From positions 1 through 46,577 of the forward strand of contig JAIYDP010000016.1 of assembly GCA_027487435.1 (NCBI GenBank): a stretch of 46,577 bases of DNA. Direction: 5' to 3'. This document shows positions 7,521 to 16,841 of this stretch, one piece after another. This DNA comes from Verrucomicrobiaceae bacterium. GTDB taxonomy: Bacteria; Verrucomicrobiota; Verrucomicrobiia; Verrucomicrobiales; Akkermansiaceae. Position 1 is the stretch's first letter. Every line of letters starts with the position of its first letter. The notes beneath the pieces were generated by a model. The model searched no databases. It was not told where the DNA came from and worked only from the letters and a program-made list of their open reading frames with translations. Made by a program: the position numbers and the translations under genes.

Positions 7521-9653
7521 TTAGGGCATGAACAAAAACTCGCGGGAATTCAAGAGAACCCATGCGATGTCTGGCAGTGCTAGGCCGTCTTTTAAAGCTG
7601 CGAGTGCATTTGCTAACTCTGTAGAAGTCGGCGGCCTACTGAAGAAGGAGAGATAGAGGGAACGAATCTGCTTGGCTGGTTGGCCTGCCTTTTTCGCGCT
7701 TTGGATGGCCAAGGAATTTTGGGTGATCAATTCTTGCACAGGGCCATTCATCAATTGCAGCAATTGCGGCACGCTACCATCGACGGTATTTGTGTCAGCG
7801 ACGAGACGGTCGCTTTGACCGAACAAGCGGATGAAATGGGTTTCTGGGGCGGGTTGTTGGATCTCGCTGGCTCTGGCTAACAGCATGCCATAGCGCGATG
7901 AGGGCACGCCGCCTTCATAGGAAGCTGCGATAGCTCGGCCTTTGCCGCCATTTTTTTTGCCTCCGCCCTTGAGCTTGCCTTGCTCTTCTTTGAACTTGTC
8001 AACAAGAGCAAGCACGGTTTTTGCGTTGATCTGGTCGTCGGGAATATCAGTTTTTTGAAGGTCGTCGCCTCGACGTAACAGAATCTGATCGGCTTCCGTG
8101 CCTGTGGCGAGTGCGACGATGGAATCCCATGCTTGCTCGGCACCCATGCGGCGAATGACAGGGCCGGGGAAGCGATAGGTTTTCGGATTTTCTGGGGGCT
8201 TGCTAGCCATGCGCTGGTAGGCGGTGGTGTGAAATAAGATGCGTTGGAATTCGCGTAGATCGAACTTCGCTTGCTTCATGTAGGTGCTCAGTTGTGCGAG
8301 AAGTTCCGGATTGCTAGCTTCTTTCGGGTCGTCGATGTCCGATACGGGTTCTTGCACCGCGATACCGAAAACTTTTTTCCAGATGCGATTGGCAATGGCC
8401 GTGGCAAAGCGTGGATTTTCTGGATGAACCATCCAGTCGGCAAATTGATTGCGCAACTGCTGTGAGCTTGAAGCATTGATTTGATAAGCCGGATTGTCAG
8501 CTGTGGTATCGCTCCAACGAATCAATGTCGGCTTGGTTTGTTCGCCAGGTGTAGCGTCTTTGTATTTGTAGTCTAACGGAAACGTCAGCTTGTTTTTGGT
8601 GAGATCGACGAGATTGTAGGCATTCGAAGCTAGAACTTTCGTGACAAGTCCTTTGTTGACGTCAGCTAATTCTTCGGAGCGGAGCAGTCGGCGCGTTTGC
8701 CTATAAACATCTTGATGAAAGCCGTCGGTAGCGCCAAAAAACGATGCCATGCTGTAGAAGTCATGCTGCGACCATTCCGCAAAAGGATGATCGTGACATT
8801 GGGCGCAGGAGACATTGGCACCGAGGAAGGTGGTAAGCAGATTGGAAATGCCATCGAGCGGCATCTGGGCATCGCGCAGGAGGAAACCGGCTGCACCGTT
8901 TTCATTGAGCTTGCCATCGGCAGTCAACATCTGGCGAACCATGGTATCCCACGTGGCATTCATGGCGATTTGATTTTTGAGCCAATCTTCGTATAAAAAG
9001 GATTTGGCACCCTTGCCATAGTCGTCCTTGACGCGGAGCATGTCAGCGAGCCAGTTGTACATGTGCATGGTGTATCCTGGCGAGTTTAGCAGTCGATTGA
9101 TCAAAAGAGAGCGCTTGTTCTGAGCTCGGTCGGCAAGGAACGCTTCGGCTTCCTCTTGGGTGGGAATTCGGCCAATGCTATCGAGATAAATGCGGCGCAA
9201 GAATAAGGCATCCGGCGTTGAGGGATTGGCTTTAACCGAGCTTGCTACGAGAGCGTCATTGATGGTTTTATCGAGACGGGCAGCAGCTTTATCGATGATG
9301 AGTTGATTCATCGGCGGGCGCGGTTGCGCCTTGAGGCACGCTTCTGCAAACTTCTGATCCTCGGTACTGATGCGCGATAGGGGAAAACGTGCGGTGCTTT
9401 GGTCTTTTTTTTCTACGGTAACGATGCCATTTTGCAGGGCTTTAAATTTCGCCTCGAGTTTTTCCCCGCTGGTAGCTGTCCACGTATGGAGGGCTGTGGA
9501 GTCAAAGCTGGGGGAGTCGGGAGGTAGAACCTTTTGTTCCGGCTGATACTTTTTGTTACGACCCTTGCCTTTGGTTTTGCCTTCTGGAACTGCGAGGACA
9601 ACCATGGTCAGGCAGCCAAGAATGAGGCCAATTTGAGAAAAAGTAGGTTTCAT
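7521..9653 (-). CDS. DUF1549/DUF1553 (Planctomycete cytochrome-type) protein with SHD1-like domain
   Basis: The start is placed at MKPTFSQIGLILG…, which begins a signal peptide; the frame remains open 60 codons upstream into the divergent promoter region, but that part looks non-coding. The protein has 710 residues. After a Lys-rich linker there is an SHD1-like segment (WTATSGEKLEAKF…, ~residues 54-105), then DUF1549 (LRRIYLDSIGRIPT…), a CAQCH haem-binding-like motif at 283-287, and DUF1553 (HPENPRFATAIANRIW… to the end, LLNSREFLFMP). A single CxxCH could bind haem c covalently. It forms an operon with the DUF1501 gene. In PVC bacteria this pair is widespread in carbohydrate-rich gene neighbourhoods, but its reaction is unknown. 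Fusion to an SHD1-like module is a lineage-typical variation. Confidence 0.9.
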   Translation of the reverse strand: MKPTFSQIGLILGCLTMVVLAVPEGKTKGKGRNKKYQPEQKVLPPDSPSFDSTALHTWTATSGEKLEAKFKALQNGIVTVEKKDQSTARFPLSRISTEDQKFAEACLKAQPRPPMNQLIIDKAAARLDKTINDALVASSVKANPSTPDALFLRRIYLDSIGRIPTQEEAEAFLADRAQNKRSLLINRLLNSPGYTMHMYNWLADMLRVKDDYGKGAKSFLYEDWLKNQIAMNATWDTMVRQMLTADGKLNENGAAGFLLRDAQMPLDGISNLLTTFLGANVSCAQCHDHPFAEWSQHDFYSMASFFGATDGFHQDVYRQTRRLLRSEELADVNKGLVTKVLASNAYNLVDLTKNKLTFPLDYKYKDATPGEQTKPTLIRWSDTTADNPAYQINASSSQQLRNQFADWMVHPENPRFATAIANRIWKKVFGIAVQEPVSDIDDPKEASNPELLAQLSTYMKQAKFDLREFQRILFHTTAYQRMASKPPENPKTYRFPGPVIRRMGAEQAWDSIVALATGTEADQILLRRGDDLQKTDIPDDQINAKTVLALVDKFKEEQGKLKGGGKKNGGKGRAIAASYEGGVPSSRYGMLLARASEIQQPAPETHFIRLFGQSDRLVADTNTVDGSVPQLLQLMNGPVQELITQNSLAIQSAKKAGQPAKQIRSLYLSFFSRPPTSTELANALAALKDGLALPDIAWVLLNSREFLFMP

Positions 9654-9823
9654 AAAAAAGATTGATGGCAAGTGAAACGTTCGAACAACAGAATAGTTGC
9701 GAGATTTCTGCCAATTTTTCAGCCTCAGGGCGAGCTGCACCCTCTCCCTAGGCAATAGGGTTTCTTGCCCAAGCAGATAAGGATCGATAGACTTTACAAG
9801 ATATTCCGTAGTCATTTCCTGCC
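9654..9823. promoter_or_regulatory. Divergent intergenic region between the DUF1549 operon and the FG-GAP gene
   Basis: These 170 bp separate two divergent starts and must carry both promoters. No clear sigma-70 pair stands out by eye. The downstream-facing gene starts at the ATG of CCTGCCATGAAATC without a strong Shine-Dalgarno sequence. Confidence 0.4.
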
Positions 9824-11011
9824 ATGAAATCATTTCGTTCTTTTCCGCAAATCATCCTGCCTTGTGCGCTGCTGGGCGTTGTCCTATTTGCCAATCCCAA
9901 GACATCCCAATGGACCAAGCAGCTCATTAGTAGTGATTTTGTCACCGAAGGAATTGCGGTGAACGATATCAATGGCGATAAGCTGCCGGATGTCGTCGCT
10001 GGCCATCTTATTTACTTAGGCCCAGATTTCAGCAAGGCCGCCGCTTTTCGTGCCGGGCAAATTTACCCCATCGGCGAGTATGCGAAAAACTCTTTCATCA
10101 CCTTCAGTGAGGACGTGAATGAAGATCGCTTGCAAGACATCATCATGGTCGGTTGGCCTGGTAAGGAGATCACTCTCTATCTCAATCCCGGAGAGACATC
10201 GAAAGAATGGTCGGCACATCGCATCATCGTTGAGGCGGCGACAGAAAGTCCCATTTGGATCGATCTCACGGGCGATGGCAAAAAGGAAATCGTTTGTATG
10301 AAGCAAGGATGTTTTGGCTACTACACAGCCGATTGGTCTGCCGTTACCAAACCTTGGAGTTGGAATGCGATTTCTGAAAAGCGCTCCAATACGCCTTACG
10401 CTCACGGGCTCGGTGCGGGTGATCTGAATGGCGATGGCAAGCCCGACATTATCGAAAAAGATGGTTGGTACGAACAGCCCGCTTCACTGCCCGGTACATG
10501 GACGTGGCATGAACTCTCCCAAAAATGCAAAGGCGGTTCACAAATGCTGGTGTCGGACTTTGACCTCGATGGTGACAACGACATCGTAACAAGTTTGGAT
10601 GGTCACGGCTACGGCCTCGGTTGGTATGAAAACCTCGGTAAGGATCAACAGTGTAAGATGCTTTATCATGAAATCCTGCCAGCTGATCCAGCAAAAAAAG
10701 GCATCGATGGTTTGCAATTTAGCCAACTCCATGCGCTCGCCTTGGGAGACTTTGACAAAGATGGTCGAATGGACTTCGTCACAGGCAAGCGCTACTGGGC
10801 GCACGGGAAGAATGATCCTGGCTCGCTGGATGCTGCCGTGACGGTGATTTTTTACAATCGACTCAACGATGGAAAACTCCAATGGAAGAGCCAAGTGATC
10901 GAAAACGACGGCGGTGTTGGCTGCGACGTGCTCGCCACCGATGTCAATCAAGACGGCAAGCTTGATGTGGCTGTCGGCAGCAAGAAGGGCATTTTTGTGA
11001 TCAAACAATGA
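9824..11011 (+). CDS. Secreted FG-GAP/VCBS beta-propeller protein
   Basis: This 395-residue protein has an N-terminal hydrophobic leader (PQIILPCALLGVVLFANP, residues ~7-24). It then carries a series of FG-GAP-type calcium loops: DINGDKLPD, DLTGDGKKE, DLNGDGKPD, DFDLDGDND, DFDKDGRMD and DVNQDGKLD. They are spaced roughly 50-90 residues apart, consistent with six or seven propeller blades. No catalytic motif is visible. Such proteins are secreted, bind calcium, and probably act in polymer binding or recognition. It is transcribed away from the DUF1549/DUF1501 operon, a common pairing in PVC genomes, so a shared role is plausible but inferred. Confidence 0.88.
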   Translation: MKSFRSFPQIILPCALLGVVLFANPKTSQWTKQLISSDFVTEGIAVNDINGDKLPDVVAGHLIYLGPDFSKAAAFRAGQIYPIGEYAKNSFITFSEDVNEDRLQDIIMVGWPGKEITLYLNPGETSKEWSAHRIIVEAATESPIWIDLTGDGKKEIVCMKQGCFGYYTADWSAVTKPWSWNAISEKRSNTPYAHGLGAGDLNGDGKPDIIEKDGWYEQPASLPGTWTWHELSQKCKGGSQMLVSDFDLDGDNDIVTSLDGHGYGLGWYENLGKDQQCKMLYHEILPADPAKKGIDGLQFSQLHALALGDFDKDGRMDFVTGKRYWAHGKNDPGSLDAAVTVIFYNRLNDGKLQWKSQVIENDGGVGCDVLATDVNQDGKLDVAVGSKKGIFVIKQ

Positions 11012-11178
11012 GTTGCGTGGCACATCTACCAGCACCGGTCGAATGGATCCTCGATGCAATGGTGATGAAGGTGGAGCCATGTTAACCTGCGACGAGTGCG
11101 GGTCAAATGCGTTGCCGTTTGCAGACTTTCCATCCTTTTGAATGTCTGCTACTCAATCGCTTACTGAATTTGTAGAGG

Positions 11179-12285
11179 ATGAAGCGGCGTTATATGAAAT
11201 GGCAGATGTGGTGGCTCACATTATTGCTTGGTGCGTTACCGGGGCTGGCACGTGAGTTGCCGAGAGCAGCAAAGCAGGTGGGGGTATCATGCGCCTTCTT
11301 TGGCAATGTCCCCGCTCTCACATGGCACACGGGGATCGACATTTCTCAAGCCACCGAATTCGTACGGCCGATCTATGCACTGCATCGCGGCGATTTCAAG
11401 TTTTCTCAATCGTTTCATAAAATGAAATTCTATGAACTCTTCAGCATCCCTTATACATCCAGTGAAGTGATTCATGCCGATCTCCCAAAAGAAGAACTCT
11501 TACGTAACGTCGAGAAATTGATCATCGAGGTCTTTGATCCGGGTTTAAAAAAAGGACATGTGTATTCGTTGCGCTCCCGTGGCGTTTTTGGCGGACCTCA
11601 CAACACCTTGTTGCTTGCGAAAAATGGCGAGAACTATCAAGTGCATGATCCATTTTTGGGAACAATTGCGCCCATGACTCGTGCCGAATTGGCTGCAAAA
11701 ATCCTCATTGCTACCTCCAAGACGAAAAACGATCCTCAACCACGATATCTGACGGATTATCTGACGATTTCTGCCTGCTCGGATTCAATCAAGCAAATCA
11801 AACTGTTGAGTCAAATGCCGAATTCTCTGGAAATCCATCTAACAGAATCGCAACGCAAGAGCCTTCAACAAGGCTTACGCACTTCAGAGCCGATGCCAGA
11901 AAATCATGACTTCAAGCTGTTGATGAAACATTTTCCTGCACTTGATTTCGCGATGGTTCCCTCGAACGAAAATCGCGACACTTGGGTCAGCGCGATCAAT
12001 CCGAACCTTAAGCACGACAAATTGGGGGGCTTGATCCGCCTCGCGCAGTTCCATTTGAATGTTTGGCAACTCGGTCATCGAGACTGTCTTTCCGTGCTTT
12101 TCCTCAATGGCTCACCCCACGCATTCGTTGGGTATCGCCAATCGGCGGAGGGTCTGATTTTGCTCTTCGACAATGGCATTGTGACAACAGGATATGGCAT
12201 CGGCGAGGTGTTGACGCGGCTCAGCACACACGCTCCCGTTCATGCGACCATCCGAGTGAAGCAACAAAAAACTCCCACGCAGTAA
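11179..12285 (+). CDS. Secreted protein with C39-like papain-fold residues
   Basis: This 368-residue protein has a leader (MKWQMWWLTLLLGALPGLAR). Translation could start at 11179 or at the internal ATG 15 bases later. Residues ~33-170 resemble the C39-like bacteriocin-processing peptidase fold: C38 in VSCAFFG, H141 in GGPHNTLLL and D157 in QVHDPF are in the order and spacing of a Cys-His-Asp triad. The preceding HVYSLRSRG and the GENYQVHDPFLGT strand pattern fit that fold. A second, similar module may follow (DCLSVLFLNGSPHAFVGYRQ…FDNG, ~residues 298-330), suggesting an internal duplication. No ABC transporter is adjacent. It may be a peptidase or a non-catalytic relative; confidence in the fold is moderate. 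Confidence 0.6.
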   Translation: MKRRYMKWQMWWLTLLLGALPGLARELPRAAKQVGVSCAFFGNVPALTWHTGIDISQATEFVRPIYALHRGDFKFSQSFHKMKFYELFSIPYTSSEVIHADLPKEELLRNVEKLIIEVFDPGLKKGHVYSLRSRGVFGGPHNTLLLAKNGENYQVHDPFLGTIAPMTRAELAAKILIATSKTKNDPQPRYLTDYLTISACSDSIKQIKLLSQMPNSLEIHLTESQRKSLQQGLRTSEPMPENHDFKLLMKHFPALDFAMVPSNENRDTWVSAINPNLKHDKLGGLIRLAQFHLNVWQLGHRDCLSVLFLNGSPHAFVGYRQSAEGLILLFDNGIVTTGYGIGEVLTRLSTHAPVHATIRVKQQKTPTQ

Positions 12286-12320
12286 ATGTGGGGGGCAACC
12301 TTCTGGGGATAAGCTTAAGT

Positions 12321-13352
12321 TCAGAAAAGATGGACTCCGTGCTTCGAGGCTGCGGTTCTGTGATCCACTTCCCAGTAAACGTTCTTGGTGATGTCATCCA
12401 AGGTCGGGCAAGGCGATGCGTCGGCGAAATGCACGGCATCCATTGCTTCGGATTTGGCTTCTTCTGCCAAAGCTTCGATTTCACCCATGGTAATCGCTCC
12501 TTCATTGATGAGCTGCGTTTGTAAAAAAACTAAGGGGTCGCGATGTTCCCTGTGCCATTCGATTTCTTCAGGCGTGCGATACCTTTTGGCATTCGCGTCA
12601 GCGACGTGGAATCCGTAATAGCGATAGGTGCTGACTTCTAACAAAAATGGTTTCTGACCGCTTCCGACTTTTTCGGCGGCAGTAGCGATGTGATGATACA
12701 GAGTCGGCAAGTCGTGCCCTTCTTCTACAAGCTGCCATTCCATATCGTAGGCTTCGGCTCGGCGAGCGAGACAATCACGATACGCCGAACTTCTCTGCTG
12801 GCTCGTGCCCATCGCGTACTGGTTGTTTTCGATTAAGAAAAGTACTGGCAGACCGAACAATTGACTGAGGTTGAGTGTTTCATGAAAGACACCTTGATTG
12901 ACCGATCCTTCGCCCAGCATACAAAACGCCATTCCTCCTGTGTTGTGATATTTCATCTGAAACGCCAAGCCGGCCGCGATGGGTGTTTGCGCAGCGCAGG
13001 TCGGCTGGATGCCCCAGAAATGCCTAGCGGGATGATGAAGCCCGAAGTTTCCTGATTTCCCGCCATTGCTCCCCGTTGCTTTGCCAAATAACTCGGCCAT
13101 GATCTCTCTCATGCTCAACCCAGAAGCCAAAGCATGGTGAATGCCGCGGGCGCCGCTGATGCTATGATCCGCTGGCTTCATCGCCATACGAACAGCGACC
13201 GCCACGGCTTCTTGGCCTATCGACATAACGAACCAGCCACCCATTCTGCCGGCATTGTAATATTTCAGCCCATGTTGCTCAAATGTACGGATTCGCCGCA
13301 TCAGGCGAAAGGCTTCGAGCTTTTCTTCAGCAGATAATGCAGGCACGAGCAC
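12321..13352 (-). CDS. Divergent thiamine-diphosphate-dependent dehydrogenase E1 alpha subunit (PdhA-like)
   Basis: This 343-residue protein carries the E1-alpha scaffold: the MSIGQEAVAVAV entry motif, the thiamine-diphosphate motif GEGSVNQG (147-154) and LIENNQYAMGTS. It belongs with the E1 subunits that decarboxylate pyruvate or another 2-oxo acid for transfer to a lipoyl-E2. Several usually conserved spots differ. The canonical YRDH-type region reads ISGARGIHH, the GKGGSMH loop reads GKSGNFGLHH, and the metal-binding GDG reads GEG. No E1-beta, E2 or E3 gene is adjacent, so the partner must lie elsewhere. The start codon is GTG, chosen as the longest frame, with only a weak ribosome site. 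It could act on an unusual 2-oxo acid or have lost normal activity; the substrate cannot be read from this window. Confidence 0.82.
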   Translation of the reverse strand: MLVPALSAEEKLEAFRLMRRIRTFEQHGLKYYNAGRMGGWFVMSIGQEAVAVAVRMAMKPADHSISGARGIHHALASGLSMREIMAELFGKATGSNGGKSGNFGLHHPARHFWGIQPTCAAQTPIAAGLAFQMKYHNTGGMAFCMLGEGSVNQGVFHETLNLSQLFGLPVLFLIENNQYAMGTSQQRSSAYRDCLARRAEAYDMEWQLVEEGHDLPTLYHHIATAAEKVGSGQKPFLLEVSTYRYYGFHVADANAKRYRTPEEIEWHREHRDPLVFLQTQLINEGAITMGEIEALAEEAKSEAMDAVHFADASPCPTLDDITKNVYWEVDHRTAASKHGVHLF

Positions 13353-13489
13353 AGCACAGCAGAAAGCATCTGATAGGGGAAGGGGAATCGATCATCTTGA
13401 ACTCTAACATTCCGCAAATCATCACGCGATGCAGCATCGAAAGTTTCCTCAAGCTGTTGACATTTAGCGGACAAAATACTCCCAGAGTT

Positions 13490-13921
13490 TCAGCTAGTGC
13501 GAGGAGGTACTGGAGGAGCGGTAGGCTCTGTTGTGGTAGGGTTTTCGGCTGGGGAAACTGGGTCAATGAGGTCGGTTTCCTCGGCTTCGGGTTTGGTGGG
13601 GGAATAATAGACGGCATCACCTACTTCAAGAGTGCCCGATTCGACATCGGCGGCGAGATAGGGGCCTAATTTCTCTCCTGAGACGATCAGGCAGGCACTA
13701 CGACCTTCAGCGGAGGATCGCAGTTCTGTGCCGTCTTCATACTTCCACACTCCATAATATTCGATGAGGACGAAGTTCTTTTTGCTGGGTTTCGACATCA
13801 CGCGACCGACCAGATTGGGTGGCTCGATCGGTTTTTCCTTGTTCTCTGGCTTTTTGTCGGTAGCGCAGCCTGAAAGGATCAGGCTTACGCAGGACAGTGT
13901 CGCCAGAAGTCGAGGATTCAT
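13490..13921 (-). CDS. Small lipoprotein
   Basis: This 143-residue protein begins with a lipoprotein signal peptide ending in the lipobox LSGC (Cys at residue 19), followed by a charged linker. The middle holds a small beta-rich segment (LVGRVMSKPSKKNFVLIEYYGVWKYEDG…) that looks like a compact barrel, and the tail is Pro/Thr-rich (TTTEPTAPPVPP). It is 11 bp downstream of the transaldolase gene on the same strand and may be co-transcribed with dnaN-tal. I do not recognise the family; envelope attachment is the only supported statement. Confidence 0.78.
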   Translation of the reverse strand: MNPRLLATLSCVSLILSGCATDKKPENKEKPIEPPNLVGRVMSKPSKKNFVLIEYYGVWKYEDGTELRSSAEGRSACLIVSGEKLGPYLAADVESGTLEVGDAVYYSPTKPEAEETDLIDPVSPAENPTTTEPTAPPVPPRTS

Positions 13922-13932
13922 GAAGAGCTACT

Positions 13933-14886
13933 TCACAGAAGCGAGGTAACGAGCTTCTCGAGTTTGACGATGTCGGCAGAAAACTTGCGAATTCCATCGG
14001 CGGTTTTTTCGACGGCCATGGGATCTTCGTTGTAGAGGAAGCGGAAGGATTTCTCGCAAAGCGAAATTTTTTCTGTGGTGCAGGCTGCTGCGGATTCGGC
14101 ATCCAGGCGGCGTGGCAGTTCCGTTTCGTTCGCTTGAAGCTCTTTCAGCAACGATGGGGCGATGGTGAGCAAATCGCAACCAGCGAGTGCTTGGATCTCG
14201 CCGATGTTGCGGAAGGACGCGCCCATGACTTCGGTTTTGTAGCCGTATTTTTTGTAATAATTGTAAATGGCTTTGACGGAGATGACGCCGGGATCTTCAT
14301 CGCCGAAGTATTCCTTGCCAGTAGTGGCCTTGTAGTAGTCGAGAATACGTCCCACGAAAGGGGAAATGAGTTGCACACCAGCTTCGGCGCAGGCGACGGC
14401 TTGGGCAAAGGAGAAGAGCAGTGTGAGATTGCAGCGGATGCCGTCTTTCTCGAGGATTTCTGCGGCTTTGATGCCTTCCCAAGTGGAGGCGATCTTGATG
14501 AGGATGCGCTCGCGTCCGTGGCCTTCTTTTTCGTAAGCAGCAATCAATTCGTAGGCTTTGGCTACGGTGCTTTCGGTGTCGAAGGAAAGGCGCGCATCAA
14601 CCTCGGTCGAGACACGGCCAGGGACGATTTTGAGAATTTCCAAACCAAAGAGAATGAGGATGCGATCGAGAATGGCGTTGAGTTTGGCTTGGCCCGTAAG
14701 CGGGCTATCGGCGTATTCGGCGATGGCTTTTTCCACCAAGTGGCGGTATTCGGGCTTTTCAGCGGCCTGAAGGATGAGGGAAGGATTGGTCGTTGCATCC
14801 TGGGGCTGGTAGGCTTTCATGGAGGCAAAGTCTCCAGTATCGGCGACGACGACAGTGTATTGCTTGAGTTGATCGAGTTGGTTCAT
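13933..14886 (-). CDS. tal: Transaldolase
   Basis: The start at [11 protein letters not shown] gives 317 residues, the same length as typical class I (TalB-type) transaldolases; the frame extends 17 codons upstream into the dnaN end and that extension is rejected. Signature elements are [10 protein letters not shown] near residue 30, [14 protein letters not shown] near 90 and [11 protein letters not shown], in which K131 is the Schiff-base lysine. The enzyme moves a dihydroxyacetone unit between sedoheptulose-7-phosphate and glyceraldehyde-3-phosphate in the non-oxidative pentose phosphate pathway, in the cytoplasm. It lies 37 bp after dnaN on the same strand. Confidence 0.96.
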   Translation of the reverse strand: MNQLDQLKQYTVVVADTGDFASMKAYQPQDATTNPSLILQAAEKPEYRHLVEKAIAEYADSPLTGQAKLNAILDRILILFGLEILKIVPGRVSTEVDARLSFDTESTVAKAYELIAAYEKEGHGRERILIKIASTWEGIKAAEILEKDGIRCNLTLLFSFAQAVACAEAGVQLISPFVGRILDYYKATTGKEYFGDEDPGVISVKAIYNYYKKYGYKTEVMGASFRNIGEIQALAGCDLLTIAPSLLKELQANETELPRRLDAESAAACTTEKISLCEKSFRFLYNEDPMAVEKTADGIRKFSADIVKLEKLVTSLL

Positions 14887-14923
14887 GAGGATTGTTGGTA
14901 AAAAGTGGCGAAATGGGGTGGAA

Positions 14924-16021
14924 TCAGCTGGTGACACGCATGGGCATGATGACGTAGAGGAAGGAGCCGTCGATGCGGATGACTCCAGGGCTCATTTCAT
15001 CGATGAGATCTAGGTAAATGGTTTCGGTCTCAAGGTTGCGAAGCGGTGCCATGAGGAATTCTGGGTTGTATGCGACTTGGATGTCTTTGGCGTCGAATTT
15101 GACAAGCATGTCCTCGCGAGCTTCGCCGACATCAGGGGTGTTAGCGGAAATTTCCAGCTTGTTGTCGCTGAACATGAGCTTGACGGAGCTGGCTTTATCC
15201 GAGGAGAGCAAGGAGACGCGTTTTACGGTCTCGAGCATGGCCTCGCGAGGGATTTCAACGCGCTCGTTGGTTTCGCTAGGGATGACTTGACGGTAGTTGG
15301 GGTAGTTGCCCTCGATGAGTTTGCTGACGAGCACGGTATCACCGATGGAGAAGTACACTTGGCTATCGCTCAAACGCATGGTGAGGTCGCCTTCGGTGCT
15401 GACGAGGCGCTGCACTTCTTGCACCGCCTTGGTGGGGATGATGATGTCGGCTTCGTGGGAGGCGGGGAATTCTAAATCGCTTTCTGCCATGGCGAGGCGG
15501 CGGCCATCGGTGGCGACGAGGGTCATTTTCCCGTCGCGGAAGGAGGTATAAATGCCGTTGAGCACGTAGCGTGTTTCATCGGTGCTAATGGCGTATGAGG
15601 TTTTGCGAAGGCCATCGCGTAAGTCGTTTTGAGGGATTTTGAACTCTTTAGCCGATGCGAAATCAGGGAAAGGAGGGAATTCAGCTTCGCTAAGTCCATT
15701 GATTTTGAAAGTGGCGGCACCGCAGCGAATGGTGGCGATGTTTTTGCCATCGACGCTGATATCGACTTCGCTAGCTGGAAGCTCGCGGACGATGGTAACA
15801 AACTTCTTGGCGGGCAGCGTAGTGGCACCTTCTTTGTCGATATTGGCCAAGACTGAGCCAGTAATGCCGACATCGAGGTCGGTGGTGGTCAGGTGCAAAC
15901 GATCTCCTTTGGCAACAAGAAGCACGTTGGAAAGAATCGGCAGAGTGGTGCGGCTGCTGACAACGTGTTGAACTTTTTGCAATCCTTCGAGGAGTGCTTC
16001 TTTGGAGATACGAAATTTCAT
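14924..16021 (-). CDS. dnaN: DNA polymerase III sliding clamp (beta subunit)
   Basis: The start at [15 protein letters not shown] gives 365 residues, the normal clamp length; an 18-codon upstream extension of the frame is rejected. The three-domain clamp pattern is visible: [14 protein letters not shown] in domain [12 protein letters not shown] in domain II and the C-terminal …[13 protein letters not shown], close to the canonical terminal MPMRL that contacts client proteins. The ring encircles DNA and tethers the replicase. The gene is not next to dnaA, gyrB or recF; its neighbours are tal and a methyltransferase-like gene, so this is not a classical oriC region. Confidence 0.97.
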   Translation of the reverse strand: MKFRISKEALLEGLQKVQHVVSSRTTLPILSNVLLVAKGDRLHLTTTDLDVGITGSVLANIDKEGATTLPAKKFVTIVRELPASEVDISVDGKNIATIRCGAATFKINGLSEAEFPPFPDFASAKEFKIPQNDLRDGLRKTSYAISTDETRYVLNGIYTSFRDGKMTLVATDGRRLAMAESDLEFPASHEADIIIPTKAVQEVQRLVSTEGDLTMRLSDSQVYFSIGDTVLVSKLIEGNYPNYRQVIPSETNERVEIPREAMLETVKRVSLLSSDKASSVKLMFSDNKLEISANTPDVGEAREDMLVKFDAKDIQVAYNPEFLMAPLRNLETETIYLDLIDEMSPGVIRIDGSFLYVIMPMRVTS

Positions 16022-16038
16022 GATGGTTTGAGGTGGGC

Positions 16039-16067
16039 TGGATACGATATATTTTTGCTTTTGACAA
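16039..16067 (-). promoter_or_regulatory. Candidate sigma-70-type promoter for dnaN
   Basis: Reading leftwards, TTGTCA (16062-16067) and TATCCA (16039-16044) are separated by 17 bp and lie just before the dnaN start, which would give a leader of only about ten bases. This was found by eye and is not scored. Confidence 0.35.
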
Positions 16068-16123
16068 GCGTGCATTGAGGAATGGAGGCATATTTTTTGC
16101 TACAACCACTGCGGATGGCATGC

Positions 16124-16152
16124 TTGACGTCAACTGCCACTAAATCTAGTGT
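16124..16152 (+). promoter_or_regulatory. Candidate promoter for the methyltransferase-like gene, with embedded palindrome
   Basis: TTGACG (16124-16129) and TAGTGT (16147-16152) are 17 bp apart, 21 bp before the chosen start. The -35 overlaps the perfect 10-bp palindrome TTGACGTCAA (16124-16133), a possible operator. The -10 is weak. Confidence 0.3.
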
Positions 16153-16172
16153 TGCGCGGATCATGGAGGAAT

Positions 16173-16841
16173 ATGGAAAAACGTAGTATCTTTACCCCTG
16201 CCGTAGCGTATCGCTTCGCGGGTATCGCCGAAGATATGCAGCACTTGGATCAATTGCTCGCTGAAGTTCGCCAGTTGGTGGCGTGGCCTAGAGCAGGTGA
16301 TTCTGTGACCTTATGCAATCTTGCATGTGGTAGAGCAGATGAAACGGGGGTGCTGTGGAAGCATTTTTTTGCGCCTCATCAGCGCGCTTGGTATCACGCT
16401 TGTGATCTGCGGCATGCCGAAATCAATGAAGCTCGCCAACGTTGGCAATCGCCGATGGGATGTGATTGGCAGATTGAATTTCGCGCTGCAGATGCATCGC
16501 TGACGCCATCCCTACCAAGTGGCGGTATTGCCGATGTGGTTTTCATTCGGCATCAAAATTTCTGGGACGCACCTGCGGTGTGGGATCGGATCTTCCGTAA
16601 CGCGCTACGTTTGCTTGGTGAGCAGGGGCGATTGTTGATTACCTCGTATTTTGAGCGGGAACACGAATTGGCTAAGGCGTGTTTGCTGTCGCTAGGCGCG
16701 GAGTTGTTGGCCGATGTGCCAAACCGTAGTGCCCGGGTTTTGCCCGATGCGCCGGGTAAGGCGGTGGATCGCCGCATCGCAGTTTTCGCCCGCGAAAAAG
16801 GATGCAGCATTACCCCGAATTCCGAATCATTCCTTGCCTAA
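16173..16841 (+). CDS. SAM-dependent methyltransferase-like protein
   Basis: The start at MEKRSIFTPAVAYRF is preferred over the ATG 24 bases earlier because GGAGG lies about five bases before it. The product has 222 residues. A class I methyltransferase core is suggested by motif I (VTLCNLACGRADE), the acidic residue after the second strand (YHACDLRHAEI), and later strands (IADVVFIRHQNF…, GRLLITSYF). The substrate is unknown. The last 15 bp overlap the end of the convergent haem-binding gene, so both stop codons lie inside the neighbour's coding sequence. Confidence 0.65.
   Translation: MEKRSIFTPAVAYRFAGIAEDMQHLDQLLAEVRQLVAWPRAGDSVTLCNLACGRADETGVLWKHFFAPHQRAWYHACDLRHAEINEARQRWQSPMGCDWQIEFRAADASLTPSLPSGGIADVVFIRHQNFWDAPAVWDRIFRNALRLLGEQGRLLITSYFEREHELAKACLLSLGAELLADVPNRSARVLPDAPGKAVDRRIAVFAREKGCSITPNSESFLA

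Noticed and set aside
14134..14901. A 255-codon + strand frame antisense to transaldolase
   Set aside because: The - strand encodes a complete, conserved transaldolase; the + strand frame has low-complexity Gly/Asp content typical of an antisense shadow.
14924..16021. A replication origin next to dnaN
   Set aside because: No dnaA, gyrB or recF gene, no cluster of DnaA-box-like TTATCCACA sequences and no AT-rich unwinding region were noticed around it.
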